Of a stretch of DNA of 64,000 nt, positions 9,050 through 17,955 are shown piece after piece. The position numbers were made by a program, and so were the translations under genes. How positions within the stretch are numbered: position 1 is the stretch's first letter; the number at the start of each line of letters is the position of its first letter. The stretch comes from Polaribacter aquimarinus (GTDB taxonomy: Bacteria > Bacteroidota > Bacteroidia > Flavobacteriales > Flavobacteriaceae). The stretch lies in assembly GCF_003129485.1 (NCBI RefSeq), contig NZ_QFFG01000007.1:112495-176494 (forward strand), written 5' to 3'. The notes below the pieces were generated by a model. It saw only the letters and a list, made by a program, of their open reading frames with translations, made no database searches and had not been told where the DNA came from.

Positions 9050-9796
9050 ATGCGAAATTTTTTTTTTATGCTATGTTTCTTATCAGTGATAAGTTGTGCA
9101 CCTAAAGTTGATAATAAAGAAGTAATTAATAGGGTTCTTACAAAAGCTGAAAAAGTATTTCTGAAATTAGAAAAGAACAGATATAATGTTGCTTTTTTAA
9201 TTATGGATGGAACTTTTAATACAGAACTTACAGCACCATACGATATTTTTCAGCATACTATTTTTAGAAAAAACATTAAAGCAATGAATGTATTTACGGT
9301 CGCAAATACTGATAATTCAATTGTTACTTTTGAAGGAATACGAATTCTACCAGACTTTAACTACCTGAAAGATTCTTTACCCAAAATTGATATTTTAGTA
9401 GTGCCATCAGCAGAACATCATTTAGATTCAGATTTAGAAGACAAGTCTATGATTGACTTTGTGAAGAAAGTAAGTAAAGAAGCCGATTATGTAACTTCTC
9501 ATTGCGATGGTGCTTTTGTATTGGCAAAAGCTGGTTTGTTAGAAGGTAGAGTTTCAACAACATTTCCTTCTGATATTGATAAAATGAGAACCATGTTTCC
9601 AGAACTGGATATTAGAAAAGATGTGTTATTTGTACATGATGGAAAATATATTACTTCTGCTGGTGGCGCAAAATCTTTTGAAGCTGCTTTATATTTGTGT
9701 GAGTTTTTATATGGAAAAAAAATTGCGGAATCTTTAGCTGGTGGTTTGGTCATTGAATGGAACCTTGAAGCCATTCCGCATTTAGTTGTTAAATAA
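9050..9796 (+). CDS. DJ-1/PfpI family lipoprotein
   Basis: Start set at ATG 9050, which opens the lipoprotein signal ending 'LSVISC'; an ATG at 9011 would add 13 residues in front of it. The body is a class I glutamine-amidotransferase-like (DJ-1/PfpI) domain. The nucleophile elbow 'SHCDGAFVLAKAGLL' has the Cys, 'VVPSAEH' is the preceding loop, and 'AGGAKSFEAALYLCEFLYG' is the closing helix of AraC-associated PfpI domains. Unusually it is secreted and has no DNA-binding domain. It is divergent from the CocE gene. Function unknown; glyoxalase III or isonitrile-hydratase-like activity are possibilities. Confidence 0.8.
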   Translation: MRNFFFMLCFLSVISCAPKVDNKEVINRVLTKAEKVFLKLEKNRYNVAFLIMDGTFNTELTAPYDIFQHTIFRKNIKAMNVFTVANTDNSIVTFEGIRILPDFNYLKDSLPKIDILVVPSAEHHLDSDLEDKSMIDFVKKVSKEADYVTSHCDGAFVLAKAGLLEGRVSTTFPSDIDKMRTMFPELDIRKDVLFVHDGKYITSAGGAKSFEAALYLCEFLYGKKIAESLAGGLVIEWNLEAIPHLVVK

Positions 9797-9821
9797 GTAT
9801 TTTTTTAAACCTAAAATCTCG

Positions 9822-9829
9822 TATTTTTG
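9822..9829 (+). promoter_or_regulatory. -7 element (TATTTTTG) for the YgiQ gene
   Basis: An exact TAnnTTTG match seven bases before the ATG at 9836, implying a nearly leaderless transcript. No convincing -33 element at standard spacing. Confidence 0.5.
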
Positions 9830-9835
9830 CAAACT

Positions 9836-11800
9836 ATGCAAGAAACGAATAAACATCAATTAACAGACTGGTTGCCAACAACAAACAAGGAAGTGAAAAT
9901 CCGTGGTTGGGAGCAATTGGATGTTATTTTATTTAGTGGAGATGCATATGTAGATCATCCTTCATTTGGACCAGCAGTAATTGGAAGAATCTTAGAAAGT
10001 TATGGTTTAAAAGTGGCTATTGTACCACAACCAAGTGTAAATGATAACTTACAAGATTTTGAAAAATTAGGAAAACCAAGATTGTTTTTTGCGGCTACCG
10101 GTGGTTGTATGGATCCAATGGTTTCGAATTACACTGCCAGTAAGCGAAGAAGAGATAAAGATGCCTACACACCCAATGGAGATAAAGGTTTTAGACCTGA
10201 TTACGCTACTTCAGTGTATTCTAAAATTTTAAAGGAAAAGTTTCCTGATGTTCCTGTTTTAATTGGAGGAATCGAAGCATCTCTAAGACGTGTAACCCAT
10301 TACGATTATTGGTCTGATAAATTATTGCCCACTATTTTAGAAACTTCTAAAGCAGATATGTTGGTTTATGGAATGGGAGAACAGCCTTTGCGTGAAATTG
10401 TAGAATTGCTCCAAAAAGGAGTGCCTTTTTCTAGTTTAAAGAACATTAAACAAACTGCTGTTTTAATCGATGAAAAGGAAGAGAAAATTCCTGTTGTAAA
10501 AGATTGGGAAGATGTAGAAATCAATTCTCATGAAGATTGTTTAGCAGATAAAAAGACTTTTGCATCGAATTTTAAAACGATAGAACAAGAGTCTAATAAA
10601 CTAAAAGCAAGACGCATTTTTCAAAAAGTAGGAGAGCGATTATTGATGATTAATCCACCTTTTCCTACAATGACAGAAGCCGAAATTGATGCTTCTTTTG
10701 ATTTACCTTATACGAGATTACCACATCCAAAATATAACAAGCGAGGTCCAATACCTGCGTTTGAAATGATTAAGTTTTCTATTAATATTCATAGAGGTTG
10801 TTTTGGGGGATGTAGTTTTTGTACTATTTCTGCACATCAAGGAAAATTTATTGCAAGCAGAAGTCAAGAATCTGTTTTAAAAGAAGTAGATAAGGTCGCA
10901 AATATGTCTGATTTTAAAGGTTATTTATCGGATATTGGAGGTCCTTCTGCTAATATGTATCAGATGAAAGGAAAAGTGCAAGAAATCTGTGATAAGTGTG
11001 TTGCTCCAAGTTGCATATCGCCAGTAATTTGTTCTAATTTAGATACATCACATAAGCCTTTAACAGAATTATATCAAGCAGTTGATAAACATCCAAAGAT
11101 TAAAAAATCGTTTATAGGAAGTGGGATTCGCCATGATATGTTGGTGCCAGAATTTAATAAAAATGCAGACCCAAAAGAGTTAGATGCCTACACAGAAGAG
11201 GTAATGACCAAACATGTGTCTGGACGATTAAAAGTAGCACCAGAACATACTTCTGACCCTGTTTTAAAGTTGATGCGTAAACCCTCTTTTAAATATTTTC
11301 ACTTATTTAAAAAGCGTTTTGATAAGATAAATATTAAGAAGAGATTGAACTTGCAGTTGATTCCTTATTTTATATCAAGTCATCCTGCTAGTGAAGTAGA
11401 AGATATGGCAAATTTGGCTGCTGAAACCAAAGATATGGGTTTTCAGTTAGAACAAGTACAAGGTTTTACACCAACACCTATGACAGTAGCTACGGTTATT
11501 TATTATTCAGGTTATCATCCATATACTTTAAAACCAACGCGAACTCCCAAAACAAAGAAAGAGAAAGAAGATCAACATCGTTTTTTCTTTTGGTACAAAA
11601 AAGAAAATAAAGATTGGATAAAAAATACACTGAACAAAGTTGGAAGACAAGATTTATTAAAACGTTTGTTGCCTGAAAATAATTCTTGGCAAAAGAACAA
11701 GAAAGCAAAAGCAGCAAAACACACTTTTGATGATGCAATTCCTTTTAATAGGAGAAAAAAGAAAGTTAGCAGAACTTCTTCTAAAAAGAGAAGGAGGTAG
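9836..11800 (+). CDS. YgiQ family radical SAM protein
   Basis: A 654-residue protein. ATG 9836 is preferred over an in-frame TTG three codons earlier, which overlaps the promoter element. It has the N-terminal YgiQ domain ('GDAYVDHPSFGPAVIGRILE') and then the radical-SAM cluster motif CxxxCxxC in 'RGCFGGCSFCTISAHQGK' near residue 327. The basic C-terminal tail (KKKVSRTSSKKRRR) is normal for the family. The enzyme binds a 4Fe-4S cluster and S-adenosylmethionine; its substrate is not known. The gene is the left neighbour of the inserted unit, which begins only 13 bases after its stop codon. Confidence 0.93.
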   Translation: MQETNKHQLTDWLPTTNKEVKIRGWEQLDVILFSGDAYVDHPSFGPAVIGRILESYGLKVAIVPQPSVNDNLQDFEKLGKPRLFFAATGGCMDPMVSNYTASKRRRDKDAYTPNGDKGFRPDYATSVYSKILKEKFPDVPVLIGGIEASLRRVTHYDYWSDKLLPTILETSKADMLVYGMGEQPLREIVELLQKGVPFSSLKNIKQTAVLIDEKEEKIPVVKDWEDVEINSHEDCLADKKTFASNFKTIEQESNKLKARRIFQKVGERLLMINPPFPTMTEAEIDASFDLPYTRLPHPKYNKRGPIPAFEMIKFSINIHRGCFGGCSFCTISAHQGKFIASRSQESVLKEVDKVANMSDFKGYLSDIGGPSANMYQMKGKVQEICDKCVAPSCISPVICSNLDTSHKPLTELYQAVDKHPKIKKSFIGSGIRHDMLVPEFNKNADPKELDAYTEEVMTKHVSGRLKVAPEHTSDPVLKLMRKPSFKYFHLFKKRFDKINIKKRLNLQLIPYFISSHPASEVEDMANLAAETKDMGFQLEQVQGFTPTPMTVATVIYYSGYHPYTLKPTRTPKTKKEKEDQHRFFFWYKKENKDWIKNTLNKVGRQDLLKRLLPENNSWQKNKKAKAAKHTFDDAIPFNRRKKKVSRTSSKKRRR

Positions 11801-12069
11801 ACGTTTTTTTTGTTTAGCTAACGGTCACGTATATGAAACGTTTGGCATTTCGGAGAACCGACCTATCAAACCGTTAAAATTTTTAATAATTGTACAGACC
11901 TTCAAATTAGCACTTTCCGCCAAATGTTTTATATACTTTGTTGTGTTTTCGTGCTTTATTCTCTGCTGTCTGTCCGTGTGTTGGGGCAGCCATACTCTTT
12001 GGCAAGTTTTGGTCTGTGCGTCGGCTTTTTTGAGCGACTTGGCAATGTGTATGGATGCGAAGGGTTGGT
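11801..12069. other. Left flank of inserted unit 1 (no gene seen)
   Basis: A 269-base stretch without a convincing gene and with base use unlike its neighbours (more G+C). It opens with TTAGCTAAC (11814-11822), which recurs inverted at 15921-15929, and holds AACGGT/ACCGTT inverted words and TATACTTTGTTG (11932-11943). Open frames here do not look like proteins. It reads as the non-coding end of a mobile cassette. Confidence 0.55.
11814..11822. repeat. Terminal inverted repeat TTAGCTAAC, left
   Basis: Nine bases repeated exactly in inverted orientation at 15921-15929, bracketing the STAND gene and its flanks (4,116 bases). The core TTAGCTAA is itself a palindrome. Confidence 0.5.
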
Positions 12070-15000
12070 TCATAGTTTTTTTACTTTTTCAATTATCTTT
12101 TTTCCATTTTTACCTTTTAAAGCTTTGGTCAGTTCTGGGAGAACGCCCGTTTTAAAATCATCTCTATTACTTTCAATTTTGCATTTATCTTCAATTATCT
12201 CTGAAATCTCTTGAGCAAATAAGTCAACTTCATCTGCCAATATTGATAACTGTTCTAAACCATAACTGATTTTCCTAATATCAAGATTTTTTGTCGTCTG
12301 TTTTAAAATCGGTCTGTATGTTTCAAATAATTTCTTTGCTATGGTCAGATGTTCATCTTTATCCAAATCAATAAGTCTTTTAATACCTTGTCCAAATGTT
12401 GATAGATTAATATTTTCTTTTTTAGATTCCTTTGCTTTGTCAATCAATATTGGTGTTAAATAATGCCTTGTCAATTCCTCACTAACAATCCAAGTTTGCT
12501 GAAACCCATTTAAAAATTTATCTATCTCGGTATTTCTTACTTTCCTTAAAAAAGTACTTGTTCTGTTTGTACAAAGTGTTTTTAGAATAGATTGCGTTTT
12601 GGTAGAAGCAACTTGATATTTATTTGAGTATTGCTTGTCTATTTTCACAAAGCTAAAAATTGCATGGCATACACCTTGAAAATATGTTCGATTTGAAGGC
12701 TTGATAAAATATTCGTTAGATAAAGAAGTATAAACTTTATGCCCCAATTCTAAATCTGCATCTATAAGCTTTGGTAATATTTGCTGTAAATGAGATATTC
12801 TAAAATCCTCATTTTTAGCAATACGCATAAAATTCGAAACAGAGAATTGATTTGATGAAAACACTTTAATTAAAACGTCTTTGTTTTTTCTGAATCCCGG
12901 AAGTGTTTTAGCGACTTTTGTTAAATCGGTTTCATTTAATAAAGCATCAACTGTTGATTCGGAAACAGTTTCAATCGATTCTTTCGATAAGTATAAATTA
13001 TAGCTTTTTAGACATTGTTTAAATTCATGAAGACCATTCAAGTCTGTTAATTTCTCATTACTCAAAAATGATTCTGCATTGATAAGCTTTAATAGTATTT
13101 CTTTAGATGATTCAGAAGAAACCTTATTTAGGTTGTTAATAATTTGAGTTACTGAATATAAACTTTCCTTATCCTTTATTAACTTCTCTGCTATTTCATT
13201 CGATGTTCTGCTTGAAAATATGCTTTGTGCTACTTCTTTATTAATGTCATAGATATCGCTTAGAAAACGCGCAAAATCAGTTAAAGACAATTGGGATATC
13301 TTTCCATAAAATCTTTTATCTGCAATTAACATATTTAAGAGTTCGTCCAATTTTTGATTGTTATCGAAAGCTCTGAAATTTATTAATTCATTTAAGCTTT
13401 TGGAGATTTTTACAGGTTGGTTCTTATATTCTAATGCAGATTGCAAAAGCAAATCAACGCTCAGGTTTTTATAAATATCAAAAGCCAACTGTCTTGCAAC
13501 ATCAGTCTTTTTAAGCTCCGTTAAACAATTACCCAGCAAGCAAAAAGGTGCTGAATAGAACTTTTCCATCCAAAACGAAAAGTCTAATACAAAAAGCCTT
13601 TGAATTGTTAACTTCTGATTTTTCCTATCTTGATAAATACCTAATGTTAATTCGTTTATAGGTGTTTCTTTTACAAACGTTTTAATCTGAATATTATCAA
13701 CTGATTGACCAATCTCAATTTCCATTTCTCCAAGTACTTCTTTGAAAGCAAGTATTTCATTTTTCAAATGATAACCATCTTGCTCAAATACTCTGATTTT
13801 ATGAAATGGAATCATAGATTCAAAGTCTTCAAGAAATGCTTTTTTTGAGTTATGTTCTAATAGTTTATGCTCACGTAACAGTTTAAGAAGCTCTGTTTGT
13901 GAAGCATATGATTTTAAAGAGTAATATCTAACAACTCGTTTAGTAAATTCTCTGTCACTCAATAAGTCATTTAATAATGAATTATCTGTTAAACCTCCAA
14001 GTGTGATTAAAGTATTTGAAAAATTAAATGGTAATGGGTTTAGTTCTAAATAATATTCAAGTATTGAACTTTTAATATTAGGTGTATTAAATATTTCCGT
14101 AACTATTTTAGAATCCCCATTTTCAGAAAGGTTTTGAACTAAAGTTCCGAAATTCTCTGGAAGAGAATCGATTGCCGATAGGTAGTCAATTATTTGTTTC
14201 TTTTTAACCCCAGCTACACCTTTGCTTTTTAAGTCAGGAAATTGTGAAATTATTGATTGTGCAATTAAGTCAGCAAATGCTGTATGATGAAAAACAAAGA
14301 ATTTATCTTCTTTAAAAAAAAGTCCTTTATCCTTTAATCGTTCAAAAACTGTTAGTCCGTTAGCATCAGAAAAAGGTAATTGTGGCTGAAATGGAATATT
14401 GTAACTATAAACAGAAGCGTATCTTAACGTTAGTTGAATCTCATGTTTATTTTTAAAGTCGTAGCTATTATAAAACCTTTCGTTTAAAATTTCATTGTCA
14501 AAATCTGACAATAAACCTCCGTCTTTGCCCCAGAAATGGAGCAAAATTGAAAGTTTTAATAGATTAAAATTTACAAGTTCAAGAACTTTGTTAAAATCTC
14601 CAATTTCAAATTCCTTATCAGGATGCTTTTGTGTATAGAAGCGTTTTCTGTTTTGAACAAGTTCTTTAATTCTATTCTCATCACAAGAAATATCATTATT
14701 ATAACGCTTCTTCCAGACAAATTTTCGATGATAGATTTGACCATTAAATTCATCATCAATTAAGCTCGTATTTCGGCTAAGAAAAATGGTCTGTATTTGA
14801 TTAAAATTCTTTAATTCTACAAATAGTTCATCACTGAAATTGATGTTATTTTGTATATCATCAATTATTAAGAAACTAAATTGATTATTAAGGATGCCAA
14901 GTTCCTTTTTAACATCAGATAATCTCGTTGCTTCTGTAACCTTTAAATAGAAACTTTTAATTAAAGTCTGTTTTGCCAGCATACTTGCGACAAAATAAGA

Positions 15001-15735
15001 AAAGGTTGTTTTTCCTGAACAGCTACTACCAACTAACAGATAGTTTTGTGCTCCCTCATAAAGATTAGACTTAGAATACCTTCGAATATTTTTAAATAAT
15101 TGAAATTCTGGTTTTGATAGAACAATCCAATTATTTTCTATAAACTTTGAGTTTGAATAAAATTCATCCTCTCTATCGAAAGCTTGTTCAATGGGTTTAA
15201 TATATGCAATACTCTGAACTCCTTCTTCTTGTGGAAAAAGCTCTTGTTTTAAAAAGCCATAAATATCAAGTTGCTGTTGATAGGTAAAATTTGATTGGAT
15301 ATGTGCTTTTAAAGAACTGGGTGTTAAAATATTTTTTTCGTTACTAAAATTTATGTCATTGTCATTAAAATCATTTTCTTTTTCTGACTTACTTAAATCT
15401 TCAAAAAAAGCAATGAATAAAGATTTGTAACCTTGTTTAACTTTTCGATTCTTAAATCCTTTTATCGTCCTTTCTATTTTTCCTTTCTTGTCGTCTTTTT
15501 GAGCGGTAACTTGAACAGTAATATTTCTGTCATAGGTAGCTAAGTCAATATCAGATTCATTTTTCTTATGATAATTTCTATTGTATAAATTCCATCCGTA
15601 TACTTTATTAAGAAATCGGCAGTAGAAATCCTCAGCCTTCTTGTATGCATTAGTCCACCCATTATCAGCATCTTTCCTCAATTGAGAAAAATACGTTGTA
15701 ATCAAACCCTCTATTTCTTGTGAAATTTCTCTCAT
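12070..15735 (-). CDS. SMEK-like/nuclease-like domain fused to STAND-type P-loop NTPase; candidate defence protein
   Basis: About 1,221 residues from ATG 15735 (an upstream TTG at 15777 would add 14). Residues 1-130 resemble SMEK-type, restriction-endonuclease-like domains: 'ESDIDLATYDRNITVQVTAQ' (60-79) gives acidic residues followed by a beta strand with Gln. A P-loop NTPase follows: Walker A 'GSSCSGKTT' (236-244) and Walker B 'FLIIDDIQ' (about 288-295), with a sensor-like 'TIFLSRNTS'. From about residue 430 to the end it is helical and Leu-rich, like STAND sensor repeats. No helper gene is present. Effector + NTPase + long sensor is the layout of Avs-like antiphage proteins. Assignment to defence is inference. 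Confidence 0.65.
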   Translation of the reverse strand: MREISQEIEGLITTYFSQLRKDADNGWTNAYKKAEDFYCRFLNKVYGWNLYNRNYHKKNESDIDLATYDRNITVQVTAQKDDKKGKIERTIKGFKNRKVKQGYKSLFIAFFEDLSKSEKENDFNDNDINFSNEKNILTPSSLKAHIQSNFTYQQQLDIYGFLKQELFPQEEGVQSIAYIKPIEQAFDREDEFYSNSKFIENNWIVLSKPEFQLFKNIRRYSKSNLYEGAQNYLLVGSSCSGKTTFSYFVASMLAKQTLIKSFYLKVTEATRLSDVKKELGILNNQFSFLIIDDIQNNINFSDELFVELKNFNQIQTIFLSRNTSLIDDEFNGQIYHRKFVWKKRYNNDISCDENRIKELVQNRKRFYTQKHPDKEFEIGDFNKVLELVNFNLLKLSILLHFWGKDGGLLSDFDNEILNERFYNSYDFKNKHEIQLTLRYASVYSYNIPFQPQLPFSDANGLTVFERLKDKGLFFKEDKFFVFHHTAFADLIAQSIISQFPDLKSKGVAGVKKKQIIDYLSAIDSLPENFGTLVQNLSENGDSKIVTEIFNTPNIKSSILEYYLELNPLPFNFSNTLITLGGLTDNSLLNDLLSDREFTKRVVRYYSLKSYASQTELLKLLREHKLLEHNSKKAFLEDFESMIPFHKIRVFEQDGYHLKNEILAFKEVLGEMEIEIGQSVDNIQIKTFVKETPINELTLGIYQDRKNQKLTIQRLFVLDFSFWMEKFYSAPFCLLGNCLTELKKTDVARQLAFDIYKNLSVDLLLQSALEYKNQPVKISKSLNELINFRAFDNNQKLDELLNMLIADKRFYGKISQLSLTDFARFLSDIYDINKEVAQSIFSSRTSNEIAEKLIKDKESLYSVTQIINNLNKVSSESSKEILLKLINAESFLSNEKLTDLNGLHEFKQCLKSYNLYLSKESIETVSESTVDALLNETDLTKVAKTLPGFRKNKDVLIKVFSSNQFSVSNFMRIAKNEDFRISHLQQILPKLIDADLELGHKVYTSLSNEYFIKPSNRTYFQGVCHAIFSFVKIDKQYSNKYQVASTKTQSILKTLCTNRTSTFLRKVRNTEIDKFLNGFQQTWIVSEELTRHYLTPILIDKAKESKKENINLSTFGQGIKRLIDLDKDEHLTIAKKLFETYRPILKQTTKNLDIRKISYGLEQLSILADEVDLFAQEISEIIEDKCKIESNRDDFKTGVLPELTKALKGKNGKKIIEKVKKL

Positions 15736-15773
15736 ATCTGCTCGCCGTGGGTTGGGTAAAAAATAGCTCTTTT

Positions 15774-15809
15774 GCAAGCTGAAGCATCAGCTTGTGCTTT
15801 GGAGCTTGC
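15774..15809. repeat. Two-part hairpin in cassette flank
   Basis: GCAAGCT (15774-15780) pairs with AGCTTGC (15803-15809), and inside it AAGCA (15782-15786) pairs with TGCTT (15795-15799). Single-stranded DNA could fold into an interrupted stem resembling recombination-site hairpins; it may also be a regulatory stem in the 5' leader of the STAND gene. Confidence 0.45.
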
Positions 15810-15895
15810 GAATGCGCTATTTGTGGGTTGGCTTTTCATTTTATGTTACTACGATTCTCTCTCTTTGCATGAAACACAACTCGTTTCGGATATTT

Positions 15896-15916
15896 CGAGT
15901 TTTAATTCGTCATATC
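15896..15916. repeat. Boundary motif shared with inserted unit 2
   Basis: Twenty-one bases starting CGAGTTTTAATTCG; 19 of 21 match 46698-46718. Both copies lie in the same orientation, upstream of a minus-strand cargo gene, close to the right edge of the insert. Confidence 0.55.
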
Positions 15917-15920
15917 CAGA

Positions 15921-15929
15921 GTTAGCTAA
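15921..15929. repeat. Terminal inverted repeat GTTAGCTAA, right
   Basis: Exact inverted copy of 11814-11822; marks the right edge of inserted unit 1, 33 bases before the neighbouring methyltransferase stop. Confidence 0.5.
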
Positions 15930-15962
15930 GTTCTAATTTTTTTAATTTAAAAACAAACTAAA

Positions 15963-16790
15963 TTATTTTCTTACAGAAATCATCATATGAGGACTAAAAG
16001 GCAATAAATATTCATCGTTTTCGGTGAGTTTTTGCAATGTTTTTAAGGTTTTCGATTTCTTTTTGTCTAACATATTTGCAAAATATTCATTGTCTAACCA
16101 TATCATACCTTCAACTGCAAAAAGATTGATAAACTTTAAATCTTGATCTAAAAATTCTTCTTTTAATTGTTGAGGTTTATGATAATAAGCATCTGCTAAT
16201 AAAAAAGGAAAGTCTTTTGGTGTATTGTGTATGCCTGTGGTGAGTTCTTGCTTGCACATTTCAAAAAAAGAATTGGCGTGAATCATTCCGTTCATTAAAC
16301 CTACTACCGTTGATGCTGTTGCGTTTATAGCAAAGCCTAAAATAATTCCGTCTTTTTTAAGAACTCTTTTGGCTTCTAAAATAGCAGCAATTCTATCTTC
16401 TTTTTTTTGAAGATGATATAAAGGGCCGTGTAAAATAACTAAATCAGCACTTTCGTTTTGATAAGGTAACTTTTGTGCAATACCTTTAGTAACAGAAAAA
16501 GGATTTTTTAATTTTTTAGCTCTTTTATCTGCAAGTTTTATATGTTTTAAAACAGGTTCAATTAATTGAACTTTGTGACCATTTTTTGCTAACCACTCAC
16601 TGTATTTTCCCGTACCGCCACCAACATCAATAATTGTAGAATTAGGTTTAGAAATATGCTGTTGAATCAATTCTTTAATACGTTCAAACTCAAAAATTCC
16701 CATACCTTTTTCAAGACGAGTTTCTTCGGAAGCTATGTTGTAAAAATCTTCTAATTCTTTACTGATGCTGTTTTTATTGTTCTCTTTCAT
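15963..16790 (-). CDS. Class I SAM-dependent methyltransferase
   Basis: A 275-residue cytosolic protein. ATG 16790 (MKENNKNS) is favoured over an in-frame GTG nine codons earlier, because it keeps the overlap with the upstream zinc-ribbon gene short (17 bases). The SAM-binding motif I 'IIDVGGGTGKYSEWLAKNG' is near residue 54, with acidic 'LIEP' ending strand 2 and 'ADLVILHGPLYHL' as motif IV/post-IV. This matches the UbiE/SmtA-like group acting on small molecules. Substrate unknown. It sits in a three-gene minus-strand run behind the dienelactone hydrolase. Confidence 0.85.
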   Translation of the reverse strand: MKENNKNSISKELEDFYNIASEETRLEKGMGIFEFERIKELIQQHISKPNSTIIDVGGGTGKYSEWLAKNGHKVQLIEPVLKHIKLADKRAKKLKNPFSVTKGIAQKLPYQNESADLVILHGPLYHLQKKEDRIAAILEAKRVLKKDGIILGFAINATASTVVGLMNGMIHANSFFEMCKQELTTGIHNTPKDFPFLLADAYYHKPQQLKEEFLDQDLKFINLFAVEGMIWLDNEYFANMLDKKKSKTLKTLQKLTENDEYLLPFSPHMMISVRK

Positions 16791-16956
16791 TTCCAAATCG
16801 ATCTGTTTTACAACCACAATTCTTGCAAGTATTACCTCCCCAAAGTATTTCAGTCCAACCTTTAGGTTTTCTAATGTTGGGTTGTTCTATTCCGCATTTT
16901 GGGCAGTTTATCTTTTTAAGATTTACTTTAAACTTTAAGTGTTTAAAAATACCCAT
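16774..16956 (-). CDS. Small zinc-ribbon protein
   Basis: A 60-residue protein; ATG 16956 is chosen (13 bases after the upstream hydrolase stop), since the longer open frame would run inside that gene. Two Cys pairs, 'CPKCG' (about 20-24) and 'CKNCGC' (about 44-49), make a treble-clef or zinc-ribbon fold. The 'RKPKGWTEILWGGNTC' linker recurs in small Bacteroidota proteins of unknown function. Its 3' end overlaps the methyltransferase start. Confidence 0.7.
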   Translation of the reverse strand: MGIFKHLKFKVNLKKINCPKCGIEQPNIRKPKGWTEILWGGNTCKNCGCKTDRFGNEREQ

Positions 16957-16969
16957 TAAAAAACTAACC

Positions 16970-17854
16970 TTATAAATGTTTATTAAAGAAATCAATGGTT
17001 CTTTTCCAAGATAAATCTGCGGCTTCTTTATCATATCTAGGAGTTGTATTGTTATGGAAACCATGATTTGCATTTGGATAAAAATGGGCTGTATGTGGTA
17101 TGTTATTAGCCTTTAAAATTTTTTCATAAGCAGGCCAACCAGCATTTACTCTTTTGTCTAATTCTCCATACTGTAATAATAATGGAGCTTTTACTTTTGC
17201 AGCAAGTTCATCATTGGGTTGTCTACCATAGTAAGGAACTGCAGCACCTAAATCTGGAACTTGAACAGCCATCATATTAGAAATCCATCCACCGAAACAA
17301 AATCCAACTACACCGACATTTCCATTACATTTTTTGTGTTTTTTAAGGTAATTATAAGCTGCAATAAAATCTTCTAACATTTCCATTCTATCCCTTTTTC
17401 TTTGTAAGGTTCTTCCTTCATCATCATTTCCAGGATATCCGCCTAATGGAGTTAATGCATCTGGAGCTAAACTTATAAAACCTTCTATTGCAGTTCTTCT
17501 TCCAACATCTTTTATATATGGGTTTAAACCTCTATTTTCATGAACTACAACTACCCCGGGAAGTTTGCCTTTTTTGTCTTTAGGAATTGAAAGTAATCCA
17601 TCAATTTTTTTGCCACCTTTTGGTGAGTTATAAGTAATCATTTTAGAATCTAATCTTGGGTCTTCTTCAGGTATAATTATGGAGTTTATATAATCTGGAG
17701 AAATAAAACTTAATAATGCAGGTAATGTAATTGCACCAACTGCATATAAAGATAGCTTTTCTAAAAATTCTTTCCGAGTTAATTTATTGTGAGCGTAGTC
17801 ATCATATAAATCAAATACTTCTTGACTGATGTCTTCTTTTTTTAGTATTGCCAT
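16970..17854 (-). CDS. Dienelactone hydrolase family protein
   Basis: A 294-residue alpha/beta hydrolase. The catalytic triad of the family is visible: Cys in 'GFCFGGW' (about residue 187), Asp in 'YGELDKRVN', His in 'NANHGFHN'. Ahead of the domain is an extra stretch of about 75 residues with a helix 'DDYAHNKLTRKEFLEKL' and a hydrophobic segment (52-66), as in proteins exported by a Tat-like or uncleaved signal. Related enzymes open lactone rings; the natural substrate here is unknown. It heads a run with the zinc-ribbon and methyltransferase genes. Confidence 0.85.
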   Translation of the reverse strand: MAILKKEDISQEVFDLYDDYAHNKLTRKEFLEKLSLYAVGAITLPALLSFISPDYINSIIIPEEDPRLDSKMITYNSPKGGKKIDGLLSIPKDKKGKLPGVVVVHENRGLNPYIKDVGRRTAIEGFISLAPDALTPLGGYPGNDDEGRTLQRKRDRMEMLEDFIAAYNYLKKHKKCNGNVGVVGFCFGGWISNMMAVQVPDLGAAVPYYGRQPNDELAAKVKAPLLLQYGELDKRVNAGWPAYEKILKANNIPHTAHFYPNANHGFHNNTTPRYDKEAADLSWKRTIDFFNKHL

Positions 17855-17922
17855 AATAAGTAAGTTTTAATAAGTAAAATTATTTCAACTAATATAGTTA
17901 AAAATGATGATTCATTATATAA

Positions 17923-17954
17923 TTAAAGGCTCATACAATTGTATGAGCCTTTAA
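17923..17954 (-). terminator. Palindromic terminator after hydroxylase gene
   Basis: Perfect 14-base arms, TTAAAGGCTCATAC / GTATGAGCCTTTAA, around AATT. It lies immediately after the stop of the sterol-desaturase-type gene and upstream of the dienelactone hydrolase start. Confidence 0.8.
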
Positions 17955-17955
17955 T

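Larger units (their letters stand above)
15736..15962. other. Right flank of inserted unit 1 (no gene seen)
   Basis: 227 bases upstream of the STAND gene. It contains a two-part hairpin (GCAAGCT...AGCTTGC around AAGCA...TGCTT), the word GTGGGTTGG twice (15747-15755 and 15832-15840), the 21-base boundary motif at 15896-15916 shared with unit 2, and the right inverted repeat GTTAGCTAA (15921-15929). The STAND promoter must lie here, but no clear TAnnTTTG is seen. Confidence 0.5.

Noticed and set aside
11727..12214. Overlapping open frames in the left flank of inserted unit 1
   Set aside because: Hydrophobic, Cys/Phe-rich translations on both strands with no family resemblance, produced by unusual base composition; they overlap the ends of real genes.
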